From: Diogma glabrata
Lineage: Eukaryota > Arthropoda > Insecta > Diptera > Cylindrotomidae
Length of the DNA: 64,000 nt
Direction: 5' to 3'
Assembly (NCBI GenBank): GCA_963693315.1
Contig: OY856186.1
Span: 278,585,491 to 278,649,490 of the forward strand
In this document: positions 48,745 through 60,614 of the stretch, piece after piece
Layout of the letters: each line of letters starts with the position of its first letter
Numbering within the stretch: the first letter of the stretch is position 1
Translations under genes and position numbers: made by a program
Notes under the pieces: generated by a model
Databases searched by the model: none
What the model was told of the DNA's origin: nothing
The model's input: the letters and a program-made list of their open reading frames with translations, nothing else

Positions 48745-48885
48745 CCTTTGAAAAAAGTAAAATCCATACAAAATTGCACTTTTTTTGACAAAATTTTTTT
48801 ATTTTTTACTTATTTTTGCTTTATTTCCTATGTGCTTATAAGATAAACGATCAAAACTGTCCCTTTTACAAAATTTTCTTTTTTC
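48745..48885 (-). repeat. Dispersed repeat, inverted copy of 42473-42615
   Basis: It shares ATTTCCTATGTGCTTATAAG, ATCAAAACTGTCCCTTTTAC and CCATACAAAATTGCACTTTT with the other copy in reverse complement. It ends exactly where the LINE reading frame at 48886 begins. Confidence 0.8.
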
Positions 48886-49456
48886 TTAGTTCGAATGTGT
48901 TATAGAATTCCCAATGTCATTAATGTACATTGCAAGTATTAAAGATCTCAGTATTGATCCTTGTGGCACTCCCGTGGGTAGGGGCAATAGAGCTGATATA
49001 ATTCCATTACAGTCAACGAATTGGAAACGATCAGTTAAATATGACAATATCAATTTCGCTGCATTAACATGAAAATTAAATAAGGTTAGCAACTTAGTGT
49101 AGAATTTCTTGAAAGATATAGAATTGAAAGCTTTTCGGAAATCCAGTAAGGAGAGCACCGCTAGATTTCTTTTATCTAGACATTCTCGAATGAAATCAGT
49201 TACATCTGCAAGTACAGTTTCAGCGCTATGATTGACTCTAAAAACTGACTGCAGTGGCGTTAATAAGTCATTAGTATATAGAAAATGTTTAATCTGATCA
49301 GAAATAAGTCGTTCAAAGACTTTAGCGAGAGCCGGTAAGTGCGTAATAGGCCTTACATCTGCTGATGATATAGGGTCTTTGATTTTCGGTAATCCAATAA
49401 CTTTACCAGTTTTCCAGATCCTCGGGTAGTCACAAGACTTCAAGATTTGGTTAAAT
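48886..49456 (-). pseudogene. Outer LINE: reverse transcriptase part
   Basis: The minus-strand frame encodes WKTGKVIGLPKIKDP, VRPITHLPALAKVFERLI, SLLDFRKAFNSI and the TGVPQGSILRSLILAMYIND block of a Jockey/CR1-type reverse transcriptase. It stops before the catalytic FADD motif, where it meets the repeat at 48885. The active-site region is therefore missing. Upstream on the minus strand it continues, across the nested insertion, into 53558-53088. Confidence 0.85.
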
Positions 49457-50018
49457 GCAGGAGGGATCGATTATGATCAATGTTGATCTACGGGTCTGAC
49501 TACCCTGCGTACTTCAGTCCCTGCCATTGACATATGAGTTAGCGTGAGATATCATATACCACTGGCAATGGCAGGAGATGTCATTAGCCAAGATGATATC
49601 TTAGGGTGCTGGCGGACGAACTTTAATTAGTCAACGGCAGCACTTCCAGTCTTAGCTGGGCAGCGTTCCGTAGTGGTACCGCTCATTATCTCTTCCGAGG
49701 AATTGGACCAACACGTAATTATGTGTGGGCTTTGTACCTCGATTGAGGTGGTGAGCGGAGCGTCTGGGGTGCGCTGCATCAGCTGGATTATTGGCAATTA
49801 GTTCTGCAAATTTCTCACAATTTGTTTTTCACTTATTATTTTGTTATTATTTCTTCATCTTATCATGAAATATTGGCATATGTCATATTTTATTGTATGA
49901 TAGGATTTTTTACTTAGTTATGCATTTTTAAATAAAACATAAAAAAATAAAATAAACCTTTTGATATATATATATATGGCAGTACAACCGAAAAAAGTCT
50001 GCAAGTAGTAAAGCAAAT

Positions 50019-50790
50019 TTGCGCAATCCACCCGCCCATAAAGCGACACGTCCACGGAATTTGCAGGGACAAGACATATATGAATCAATAAAAAAATTTA
50101 AATTACAAGTTCAAAACATCTGCGGATTGAACGCTAACCATGAGCACGTGCAACATCATCTTGATCACGACAAACCGAACATTCTATTCCTTACAGAAAC
50201 ACAAGTTTCTGAAAATTTTCTCTTTATAGAATCGCTTAATTCCAAATATAGGCTTGAATCAGCTTTCAAACTCCATCAGGGCGTATGCGCATTCATTCAT
50301 GAGAGTGTTGCGTACACGCGCTTTCCAAATTTTGAACTACACGGTGACGGCTTCAATACAATGGTTTTAAAGATTTGTCTTCCAGAAATGACTTTTTTTA
50401 CAATAGCTTTATACCGGTCCCCCAACAAACGTATCCCAAACTTTTTTAATATACTGACAAAAATTGTGGACGAGAATAGAGTAAAGTTCCCTAATTGTGA
50501 AGTTATCGTTACCGGTGACTTCAACGTCCACAACAAATCATGGTTGGAATTCTCCAAATCGACGGACGATGTTGACAATAGTGGAAAACTGGCAGAAATC
50601 TTTGCCACGTCTCAGGGCCTATTCCAAATTGTTAAAAACCCGACTTTCACTCCCCGTAATGGCGGTGATAATAGTTTTCTTTTAAATCTCTAACTTACCA
50701 CAATGCCAGATATTACGAGTGTCGATGTCGCTAAAGGTAGTATTGGAAATTCTGATCATTATTTAATCTCATCAGTTATCAAAACTGATT
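50019..50790 (+). pseudogene. Nested LINE: AP endonuclease
   Basis: The frame opens upstream of 50019, and the first ATG is not obvious. Motifs are NILFLTETQVS (metal-binding Glu), VIVTGDFNVHNKSWL, and after a premature TAA (50691-50693) the same frame reads MPDITSVDVAKGSIGNSDHYL. That supplies the S-D-H active-site motif. One stop therefore separates the last active-site block from the rest. A second TAA follows near 50790. Confidence 0.75.
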
Positions 50791-51099
50791 AACTTCAAAC
50801 TACAGCTCCAAAACCCCGCAAAATATTTCACTACTCAAAAATGGATAAGAGTGGTCTTCAAAATTTTTTCCATGGTTTCCCTTTCGACCGTCATTGTTTT
50901 TACACGACAATGTAAATGTTTCTGCTCAAAACTTTACAGAAACTTCCAATTTGCTATCAATAAATTTGTCCCTTTCTCCATAATAAAACCCAAGCAAAAG
51001 TACTTGTATTCGAAAGCTGCCAAAACGGCACTTAGAAACAAACGTAGATAATTTAATATTTGGATTCATAACAAAACTCCCACTAATCGATCCCAATAT

Positions 51100-52990
51100 C
51101 TAAAGGCCAGCAAAATATCTAACCAGATTATCTCAAACGAAAAGTCTGAAATTGACAGAGCGAAAGCCTCAAAACTTACGTCTATGTCTGTTTCTGACAA
51201 GAGTTTCTACAGTGCCATTAATTCTTTAAATTCTGGTACAAAATTTTCTATTCGTCTTATTATTGATGGTGATTTAATCGTCAATGATCCCGCAAGAAAA
51301 GCTAACTTGTTCGCTGAACGCTTTGCTCTGAACTCCACTGTTTTGGAAACTCCTAAAGAAATACCCTAAATCCAGTCTTCAGGAGTTAATAGGAATGAAC
51401 TTCACTTCAAACCCAAAATAGTAGCTAAACTTTTAAAGGGGTTAAACATCAACAAAACCTCAGGAATGGACAATATTCCACCCATTATTTTAAAAACCTT
51501 TTCCAAAGAACTTGCACCAACTTTAACTAAAATATTCTACCAATCCTACAAATCTGGTATATATCCCTCGTGCTGGAAGTTGGCAAATGTCCAGCCCGTC
51601 CCCAAAAAGGGACCAAAATCCGATATATCAAATTATAGGCCAATAGCTTTACTATCGGTTCTATCCAAAGTCTACGAGCATTATATTAATACACACATTT
51701 CAAAATTTCTGGAAGAAAATCATTTAATATCCGACAGCCATTACGGCTTTCGAAACAAAAGATCAACTACCGATCTATTAAACTATGTAGCGCATTGTTG
51801 GAACAGCATACTTGATAAAGGTGGTGAAACATACGTTATCGCTTTAGACATCTCCAAGGCATTCGATCGAGTCTGGCATGCCAACTTAATCAACAAGCTC
51901 GTTGCGTATGGTTTTCATCCCAATGTTGTGAGGCTGATTCAAAATTTTCTATCCAACCGATACATTTCGGTATCCTTAGACGGATTTTCTTCTGAGTCTA
52001 AACTAATTAACGCTGGTGTACCCCAAGGCTCAGTATTGTCCCCAAACCTATTTTTGATTTATATCAACGAATTGTTGAAAATCACCAGCAACCCAATAAA
52101 TAGTTTTGCAGATGATAGTACTCTGCACAAGTCGTTTGAGCCCCTTCCTTCAATAGGTAAAATGCACGAACGAATTAATCCTGTCCGGAGAGACGCTGTC
52201 ATAAACGTGAACAAAGACCTGAATAAAGTCGCCGACTGGGGTGACCAAAACCTTGTCAATTTCAACTCTACCAAAACACAGCTGTTGATTGTTTCCAGAT
52301 TAAAGACCGAGTTCCCCAAAGATATTTTATTCAGTATGTGTGATGAACCAATAGGTGAATGTAAAAACATTCGTTTATTGGGTGTCACAGTTTCAAATGA
52401 CCTACTCTGGAACGATCATGTAATGGCGATGGCAAAAAGCGCGTCTAAAAAACTCGGCCTCCTAAATAGATGCAAAAAAATTTTCACTCCTTACCAATTG
52501 CTCCATGTTTATAACTCCTATATTCGTCCCTGTATGGAGTACTGTTGTCAAGTTTGGGGTGCTGCCTCTGTTTCCATCTTGGGCCTCTTAGACTCTTCAA
52601 AAGCGGGCTATACGAATTGTGGGTGATCGAGCTTTGACATCAAAACTTGCTTCCCTACAACATCGTCGCACTGTTGCTGACCTCGTTGTTTTTTACAAAT
52701 ATCAACAGTGTCATCAACAGTGCTCAGATGAAATCAGCGGCATCATGCCTCAAACTTATTCTTACCCCCGTTCCACACGGCAATCGGCTGCCGCAACCAG
52801 TGAAACGGTAAAGATCGCGCGCTGTCATACTGGCAGATCGCAGAGAGACTTCTTTGTCCGAACTGCGTACAAATGAAATAGTTTGCCGGAACACTTAGTC
52901 TCAGGTGGCTTCAACCCACAGATGTTTAAAAAAAGCGTTAATCTACACCTCAGAACGCCAGTTGTTGTGGGACCCAGGTCTAGACCTAGG
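51100..52990 (+). pseudogene. Nested LINE: reverse transcriptase and C-terminal part
   Basis: The main frame 51466-52626 includes SNYRPIALLSVLSKVYE, VIALDISKAFDRVW, INAGVPQGSVLSPNLF and the catalytic FADDSTL. Upstream a shorter frame (51184-51369) carries the linker. Two lesions are visible by comparison with the copy at 19472. Two bases are missing near 52593, which throws VQKRAIRIVG out of frame until 52619. A TGG codon has also become TGA at 52874. Several more stops occur at 50790-51100. The copy is inactive, though the catalytic domain is well preserved. Confidence 0.88.
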
Positions 52991-53087
52991 TCTTAAAAGG
53001 TATTTATGTGTTGTTGTGACACATATTCTAAACCCATTTTATTAAAAAAATTTTATTACACAACACATTTTATTAAAAAAAAAAAAA

Positions 53088-54440
53088 TTAATACGTTACA
53101 TGTGGTATGATTACAGGAGTCGTAAGTTTAATGAATTGGAGGGGTATATTATCAGCACCAACTGCATTTGAAGTTATTGACCCAAGTGCTTTAGTAGTAT
53201 CGTCATTTGTGACTTCAATAAATTCAAATCTATTATTATTATCAACATCATTGACAGTTGCAGGCTCAATGATCTGTTCTAAATTTAATACTGGTTGTTG
53301 AACATTACTCAAATTCGCTGGTAATTTAACAAATTCCCTATTAAGGTCATCCGGCCGAAACTTAGTAACAGTTTCATCTGGATCCTTAAGCTTCATACCA
53401 TATTTCTCTAGGTTCTTCCATAATTTTTTGGTGTTTAGGTTAGGGTTCAGCTTCTCAAGCAAATACCGCTTTTTAGCAGATTTAACCATTTTATTAAACT
53501 CTCTCATAATTTCTATATATTTCTTTATCACCTTCACTACGAGTCCTTTTCCAGACATTTTTAGCCATTATCACTAATTGTTTATTTTTTATTTTATAAT
53601 TATACCAAGGGATCGGTTTATTAACCAACTTGATCATCTGAAAAGGAGCATGATGATTTAATAATCTATGTAAGCTACTATAGAAAAAGTTAAACTTCTC
53701 ATCAATTGAGTTAAGCTCCTGTAGATATATCCAGTTCACATTAAGTACATCACTATGTAATTCATCAATTTTAATCTCATTATATCTACGGATAAAAGTG
53801 AATTCATCTTGAACCTCGGTATGTATATTAAATTCAATCGAAATAAGATCGTGATCTGAGAAGGGTTTCTGATAAAAATTAGAAGTTTTAGAGGATATAT
53901 TCGAGACAATAAGATCAAGAAGCCTATTTGATGTATCACTAGTTCTAGTCGGATTTGTTTGGGTGGAGCACAGATTTAACGACTAAAATATATTTCTTAA
54001 GTTCCTACTTTCCACTAGATCCAATAGATCAATATTAAGGTCACCCATTAGTATAATAGTATCATAATCTTCAGTAAATGCATACAATAGTTCACTTAAT
54101 TCGTCCAAGGGAAGACCTCTAACATGCATGTAAGCAACACAAACAACAACTTTGGATAGATCTATAACAAACTCAAAAGATAAATATTCTATGTTATCCG
54201 AGGATCCCTTAGAATGAACTTTAACATGATATTGTTTAGCGAAATCATCCCGCACATAAAATGCAACCCCACCGGCCCTTCTCCCTAATCTATCATTCCT
54301 GAATAGTTTATAGCCCTCCACTTGAACACTCCTATTCGTATGCATAAAGTTGTTAAAGTTGATAAAGTTGTTATACTTTGGAAAATTTGTAATAAAATAT
54401 ATGTCCCTACTGTCGGTCAATTGAATAGTAGTTACCGTGA
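53088..54440 (-). pseudogene. Outer LINE: endonuclease and linker
   Basis: Read on the minus strand, 54420-53983 encodes an endonuclease fragment with RRAGGVAFYVRDDF and ILMGDLNIDLLDL. The frame breaks near 53980 and continues in pieces at 53939-53736, 53739-53494 and 53558-53088. The last piece carries KSAKKRYLLEKLNPNLNTKK and a GADNIPLQFIK block that leads into the reverse transcriptase. The 5' end of the endonuclease is missing near 54440, so the copy is 5'-truncated. No A tail remains because the 3' part ends at 48886. Confidence 0.82.
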
Positions 54441-55110
54441 TATTTACCTGCAGTTTTTAAATCACAACAATCATGATAAAAATATAACTTTTAATGCAAT
54501 GTGGTCGCTTTTATTTTACTTATTTATAATTACTATCGTTTATTCTTTCCATTGTCGAAAAAATAGAATTTCCTACGCGAGATGAAAACATTCTTTGTTC
54601 ATGATATTGCCCTACAAACATTTTTTTCTCGAACGGTTTTTTCATCTCTTACTGACCGGCGAAAATTGATTATTAACTGCGCAGATGATTAACTAAACTA
54701 AGCTAGAACGATTAAGCTACAAATTATGGTGTTTGATTTATTTGGCATAGAATTATGAAATCCACTGTTTACAGTGGATGTCTACTGTATTTATTTCTGC
54801 GTGCAGCGTTCGTTCAATGAACTGAAAGATTCGTCTTAGATTTCAAATCAGGTCAATGTGTTGTTTTCTAAGCTATATTATCCATCAGCCTATTTTTTTG
54901 ATTGACCGAAAATCAATCAATAGCCTATTCTAAGTATTTCCTATGAAATAATAATTGACTTAAGTCTTCAAGCGAAGGCCTAATTCAATTATACTAGGAA
55001 TCGCCCAGTGGCCGAAATTCGGCCATTGTAAATAGAAATTGTAAAAAGACCTCCCAACGAAATAGCTACAACACATTATTTCAGAGTTTGGTTAATCGAT
55101 ATAATTGATT
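54441..55110. other. No recognised gene
   Basis: AT-rich intronic DNA. A small palindrome ATCCACTG-TTTA-CAGTGGAT lies at about 54760-54780, and TTGATTGA...TCAATCAA near 54899-54920. Neither supports a feature. Confidence 0.4.
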
Positions 55111-55118
55111 TTGAATTG

Positions 55119-55452
55119 TCTACTTATCTACTACTCAAGACCTTTTGCAACGATATACATATTGCCACACTTTTGATGGAGCAAATTACGTATTTATATG
55201 TAGATAGATTGATTTTGAACTGTGAAACAAATAACTTGAAAAAAAAAAACAAAATAACCGAACAAAAAACTCAAACAAATACGCCTATGACATTTTTTCT
55301 AAAAAAAAATGGTCAAAATTCAAAAAAAATATTTTTCGGCACATCTACTACTCAAGACCTATCCTACGATATACATATTGCCGCACTTTTGATGGAGCAA
55401 ATATTTTAAAATTGTACCGCAAAAATATTGCTTACGTATTTATATATAGATT
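55119..55452. repeat. Direct repeat of about 90-110 bp
   Basis: CTACTACTCAAGACC, CGATATACATATTGCC, CACTTTTGATGGAGCAAAT and TTACGTATTTATAT occur in order near 55126-55202 and again near 55347-55448. About 220 bp separates the starts. Confidence 0.75.
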
Positions 55453-55554
55453 TTATAGGAATGGACACTAGAAAATAAAGTGGCATTTGTTGTATGGCAA
55501 TACTTCTATTTAGATAATTAGAAATTAAAGGCATGCTGCTAGCATACTTCTATA

Positions 55555-55645
55555 TAGGGTTGCACCGATAGGCAAACTGGCCGATTACCGATTAATCGGC
55601 TTTATCAGCCGATACCGATTAATCGGCTGCCGATTATTTGATGGA
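55555..55645. repeat. GATTAATCGGC repeat behind TAGGGTTGCACCGATA
   Basis: CCGATTAATCGGC-type words occur twice in a row, with shorter CCGATTA words around them. The start TAGGGTTGCACCGATAGG is the kind of sequence seen at the tip of some hAT elements. No partner end was located. Confidence 0.35.
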
Positions 55646-56702
55646 AATGGGTTAATAAACAAATCTGCCCAAATAATTTTTTAATTAGACTATTAATTAG
55701 AACGCGAGACTTTTCTTCACAAGTCGGGACAGCTCCACCAAAATCGGGACCCTTTGCAACCTTAGTTTAAAATATTATGCAAATTTCGCTTTTATTTTTT
55801 TAATTTATTGTTCGACAATTTTTAAATAAAAAATTCTGTAACTGCTGAAAGTGCTTTTTTGCTTTCTGGCAACTATTTTCCATTGGTTTAGGTAAAATAA
55901 TCTGCAGTCCTCAGTTTATTTTTTACCCAATACCTAGGTTCCATCTTGGTTGCCAAAAAAGGTTATAGAAGTTATAGCTGTCATTAGGATTGTAGTTGTT
56001 TCGGTTGTAACTGTTTACAGATCTTATATAGAAGCACAGCTGTCATAGTCAAAAAATTGTTTCAATATCTGAAACGAAATATGTCAAACTGACGGAAGCT
56101 ATTGCTTCTATTATTTCAACTAAATTTAGATGGAGAAAATATAGTTTAATTCAGTGGATTACTTTTTATGGAAAAAGATATATGTGACATGTAATTTCAA
56201 TAAATTCAATTTTTAATCTATTATTTAGACTTATTTTGCACAATATAAAATATTCTTTATTTAGAGTCTTCAAATAGAAAAAAAAAATCAATTAACGTCA
56301 TAATCAACTAGACTAGAGAATCAGAATCAAAAATCAACTAGAGTGGAATAGAGAAAATTTAAAGTTTTATAAGTAATGGTATATGAATTTTCTTTACATT
56401 TCTGAGAGCCAAACTCGTCAGGAAGAACTGAGGCGATACGGAGTTTCATAATTTAGTCACTCTATTAAAATAATTTACAGCGAATGGATGGGTGCGATAT
56501 ATCGTTCCTTCTTTGGTTATTGTTTTATATTTATATAACATTTTTAAAAATTAATTGCGTTCATCAGCACCTTAGTACGCATGTGTTGTGACACTTATTA
56601 AAAATCCAAGCACAAAACTTTTTATTTAAACAAAAAATATTGTTCAAATAAAGGTGTAAGTACGCTAAAAGTTAATGATTGAAAAAATATAACACCTTAA
56701 TG

Positions 56703-59007
56703 CCTTGGTTCTCAAACTTTTTGAAGTCGCGGAACACTAAACTCTGATATATTTTTAGGTGGAACATCTACAATACAGCATACACTTTACAACAGGGGGC
56801 GAGGGTGGCTAACATTTTTGAAACCAAAGTGCAATAAAAAACAGAATAATGTTTGCCAAAACACTCCATTATTTACTAAGTTTTCATGCTTAGTTCAAAA
56901 CGATTTGAAAACCAAATTCGAACTGAATTCACCATGAAAACATCAACAATTACAGTTTTGAATACTATTTATTTTTAAATACGATCTCGATTTTTTTAGG
57001 ATCGTATCGGTATCCAAATATTCGAAAATACATGAAAACGGAAAACTGGATCGTGTCATGCGCAGTAAAATGTTTATGTTTGATTTTAATTACAAAACAA
57101 CTAATTTCACATTGATTTATAAAATGTTTATTTCATTAACTTTATTTAAAAGAAAAATATAATATCAAGCATACAAAAATAAAATATTGAACACAATTAA
57201 TGAAACACAATTAAACGCTTTTTGACAGTTTTTCAAAACAGTTTTAAAAACGTTTTCAACCCGTTTTCAATCCAATCAAGAAAACACTTTACAGTTTGAA
57301 AACGGGATGAGGATTCAATTCTTTTTCAATCTGCATGAAAACGTAGTAATTATAAAGCAAAAAGGAAACGGAATCGTGTCGCAGCGTGTGATTGGCAACC
57401 CCCTGCTTCCAAGTGCGACTTTTAGAAAATAATATGTATGTAAATAAAATATGTACCGATATCGATTGATGCAAGTATATTTATTGAAAGCACAATTAAT
57501 ATTACAATACTTTTGAAAAAATCTCAAACTTAATGCGATCCATGAGCTTGACGATCTTTACAGATCTCAGCGATATCGGGGCGAATAAATGATAACGCCA
57601 CACGCATTTCTTCTTCTAAATTCCCTAGTCTCTCACGTTTGTTTGTCTTTATATTGATCATAGTTGAAAATCCTGCTTCGCAAAGTTACGTCGTGGAAAA
57701 TAACAATAATATGTTCAAGGATTTTTTGCTTATACTCGGGTATTCATCTTTAACAGAGTGTTGTGGCCAAGATTGTAGGGGTCAACATAATCAAAAATGT
57801 TCGTGGAATTAAATAAAACGCATATATTTTTCGCTTTAAGATTTATAGTTTTAATCACTTTAATATAAATAGTGTATTTCTTTAAAATTCATTCAATATC
57901 AATTTTCATTTGTTTTATTTTTTTTTTTTTTGAACTGAGGTATATTTTCAACTTATCCTAAGGTTAATCTTAATGATATATTGGTTTCATTTTCTTGAAA
58001 AAACGGATCAATGATTTTATGTTCACGAGTAACGGCACGACTCTACGTACTTTTTATTTTTAGTATGACACAAATATTCACCAAATATTCACCGCTCAAC
58101 TAATTCAACTCAACACTAATGATTCTTTTATTCAACTTAACACTAATGATTCTTTTATTCAACTTAACACTAATGATTCTTTAATTCAACTCAACACTAT
58201 TGATTCCTTTATTCAATTCTATTCTCTCTTATCTAAAAATCAACTCAAAATCTAAAATCAACTTTTATTTTAAGAAATCAACTTCACTATCTAAATTCAA
58301 CTCAACTTAATCTTAAAATTTTCTTTTACTTAAATAGAACAATTTTAAAACAATTTAAAATTTTGCTTTCTAATTAAACAAATATAAACAAAACAAAACA
58401 TTTAATTTTAAAAACAATGCGGAAAAAAAATAATAATAATACGCGGAAACTCAAATTATGCAGTTTTTTTCATGGTTTGTTTTTGTTTATATTTGTTTCG
58501 CTTATACAAGTTAATATAATACCAAGTTAATAATAAAATGTTGAAGGGTTATTATTTGTAAAGGGCCATTATTCGACATTGGCACTTTACAAGAGATCCA
58601 AAATTTTCAGGAGTGTTTTCATGGAACTGTAATTTTAATCCACGATCTGAAGAAAGCGACGTCAATTCTTCTTCTTCATTTAAAGTAAAACTAGAAAATT
58701 TGGAAGAAGTAAACGGGTTTCTTATCCAATCATTTGTTCATATCGTGTGAAACAAAAACTTCATACATTTTTATTTATTTATGTGTAAAAGGAGAATTTT
58801 AATAACTGCAATAATATTTTATGTTTTCAAGAAGTAATTTTAACCCGAAAGATATTTTTATTCACACAAAGCCGAGAAACGTGTAAATTTTACGTACGTG
58901 TAAATTTTACATTGAATTTTATTTTCAAACAATTTTTAATTGAATTGATTGTGGTAAGTGTATCGCGGAACACCAGTGTTCCGCGGAACACGCTTTGAGA
59001 ACCACTG
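56703..59007 (-). mobile_element. hAT element with perfect CCTTAATG target duplication
   Basis: CCTTAATG flanks both sides (56695-56702 and 59008-59015). The right end is TTTGAGAACCACTG. The left end is CCTTGGTTCTCAAACTTT, matching apart from three mutated tip bases. The total is 2305 bp. CGGAACAC words lie just inside both ends. The transposase survives only as a C-terminal minus-strand fragment. A 29-bp tandem repeat (AACACTAATGATTCTTTTATTC, four units) lies at about 58105-58215. Confidence 0.88.
57537..57790 (-). pseudogene. hAT transposase C-terminal fragment
   Basis: The minus-strand reading from about 57690 to 57540 is LCEAGFSTMINIKTNKRERL, then GNLEEEMRVALSFIRPDIAE and KDRQAHGS. This fits the C-terminal dimerisation region of hAT transposases related to ZBED/SCAND3-type proteins (CE-x-x-FS-x-M followed by KR-x-RL). 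A frameshift and stops surround it and no BED finger or catalytic part was found. Its orientation agrees with the element ends. Confidence 0.7.
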
Positions 59008-59330
59008 CCTTAATGTTGCTATGCCTAAAATCTTGGAACTAATAAAACAAATAGAAAATAGATTTTTCAATATTCTTATACGTCTATCAAAACTAAACAA
59101 AATATTTTAAGAACGTAAACCTCAGATTATGATTTCATCGTTAAAAAACCCATTGAAGTTACATGTCACATACCTTTTTCCATAAAAAATAAGCCCCTTA
59201 ATTATATACTATATTTTCTACATCTAAATTAAAAACAAAATTCTATGGAAGTCATATGGAAGTCTTATAGAAGCTATTGTTATTGTAACTAATATCAAAG
59301 ATATTTATTGTTTCTTAACATTTAAATTAG

Positions 59331-59395
59331 CCGATTGGAGAGCGTGCAGGACAAACGATCGAAGGACCAGGGTTTGAAACTTGATGCGACCGTAA
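59331..59395 (+). mobile_element. SINE-like tRNA-derived head
   Basis: TAGCCGATTGGAGAGCGTGC resembles an A-box region and CCAGGGTTTGAAACTTG a B-box, spaced about as in a tRNA gene. The cloverleaf stems are not intact. The 3' body and tail were not defined. Confidence 0.45.
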
Positions 59396-59819
59396 ACAAA
59401 AACTTAAATTTAAACACTATATAATAACATAGCAATAACAATAATTACGTTAAAAAGTGTAGATATATAAAAAACATTGTAATATTTTTGTCACATTTGT
59501 TAATAGTTTCTATAAGACTTCTAAAGATTGCTTAAAACAAGCTATTAGACGCACTTTACCGAAGCTATAACTTGTGAAACCATAAATTCTATTCAGCTCG
59601 CATAACTGCTTACAAAAGACCTTACCGAAGTTATTTCCGAAGTCTTTTACAAATTATAGCTTCGTTAAAGGCGGGGAAAGTTCTCCAAATGGCCTTTATC
59701 GAAACTATTTAGAAATTTTAAAGAAACTATGCAGGTGGGTAGTTAGTTTCGGTAAGACTGTTTAGTGTTTTAAAAGAAGTTAAAATGCTAGTTAGGTGGC
59801 GCTATATAGTTTTTGGTCT

Positions 59820-60005
59820 ATTGCTTATGTGTTGCAAGTTCTGAGCAGTTCTTGAGATGACACCATTCTTTACAGCTATTACGCTGGACGGATGTAGTTT
59901 TTGTCCTTAAAATGTTTTTGCATATTGCTCAATGCCATGTTTTAGTTGGACCAGGATTTCTTTCAAAACCAGCCATGACGAGGAGGATTTGAAGCAGCGA
60001 GGCCA
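59820..60005 (-). pseudogene. LINE ORF1 start with NPGP motif and broken PHD finger
   Basis: The minus-strand reading is LLQILLVMAGFERNPGPTKT, then W-H-stop-A-I-C, then a run of spaced Cys and His (SCKEWCHLKNCSEL). Many LINE ORF1 proteins start with a hydrophobic stretch and an NPGP motif of the 2A type, followed by a PHD-like finger. Here the usual first Asp of the 2A pattern is Gly. The first Cys codon of the finger has become TGA. The fragment points away from the LINE 3' end at 60160. Confidence 0.6.
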
Positions 60006-60159
60006 GTGACAACTGTTTTTTTTTATCCAAAAATGGAGCGGCGGAGTAGCACCTTTCTTCGAAATGTTTGTGATGGTTCTTGGTCGGAACTGGGTTCCGA
60101 GTACTTCTGGGGCGTAGACCCATCCATCTTGAGAAGCCAATTCAAAATATCATCACATC

Positions 60160-60440
60160 GTGTGTTCAGTACTATCGACGAATTAGAACTACAAAGTTAT
60201 CACTCCCATTTACTATCCAAATACCTCGTTGTAGAACTACGTCCTTCCAGCACGATTATTTTGATAAAGTGGCCGTATGGAACTCAATGCCGTCCGATAA
60301 ATTTGCCCCTCGGACATTTAAAGTAAATGTCCAATATCATTTAACACAATTAGGATATATTTATCCTCATGCCTTCCAGTTTCCCTATATCCTTTCTTTT
60401 ATAGTTCACATGGTATCATCGGATATTCAAAAAATCTGAA
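60160..60440 (+). pseudogene. LINE reverse transcriptase C-terminal end
   Basis: The plus frame includes LPFTIQIPRCRTTSF, FDKVAVWNSMPSDKF and APRTFKVNVQYHLTQLGY, the usual C-terminal W-N-S-x-P block of Jockey-superclade LINEs. It ends at TGA near 60437. No A tail is evident. Together with the opposed fragment at 59820-60005 it could be a 5'-inverted insertion. Confidence 0.65.
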
Positions 60441-60614
60441 TAATGAATATTTCATATTTAGTGTGCTAAACATGTCTAATATGTTAATATGATTTGACAA
60501 CACTCTCTTAATCAATTAAATTATGCACTAAAAATACTTGTTAAATTTAAAAAGGCATCATGTAATGCTTTAAATACTCCAATAGAACCAATTACCTTAA
60601 ACTCAATCGTGGTT

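Larger units (their letters stand above)
49457..53087 (+). mobile_element. LINE nested inside the outer minus-strand LINE
   Basis: The element has a 5' UTR that is GC-richer than its surroundings (49457-49975), a short AT microsatellite, endonuclease and reverse transcriptase reading frames, a 3' UTR with CACAACACATTTTATT, and a run of 13 A at 53075-53087. The outer LINE reading frame stops at one side (PVIIPHVTY) and resumes at the other (FNQILKSC), which proves the nesting order. Short TTAA-like words flank both ends (49451 and 53088), so any target duplication is short or mutated. It belongs to the family of 19453-20092. Confidence 0.88.
56127..59236. repeat. Inverted-repeat pair enclosing the hAT element
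   Basis: TTTAGATGGAGAAAATATAG and TTTTTATGGAAAAAGATATA with TGTGACATGTAATTTCAA at 56127-56209 pair with 59150-59236 (TTGAAGTTACATGTCACATA, TTTTTCCATAAAAAATAA, TATATTTTCTACATCTAAA). The arms are about 80 bp with several mismatches and lie about 2.9 kb apart. They suggest an older foldback-type element that later received the hAT. Confidence 0.7.

Noticed and set aside
49640..49700. GCTGGGCAGCGTTCCG...ACCG in the LINE 5' UTR, reminiscent of an HDV-like ribozyme core
   Set aside because: No consistent nested pairing for the required helices could be built by hand and it is not at the element's 5' end. A covariance-model search would decide.
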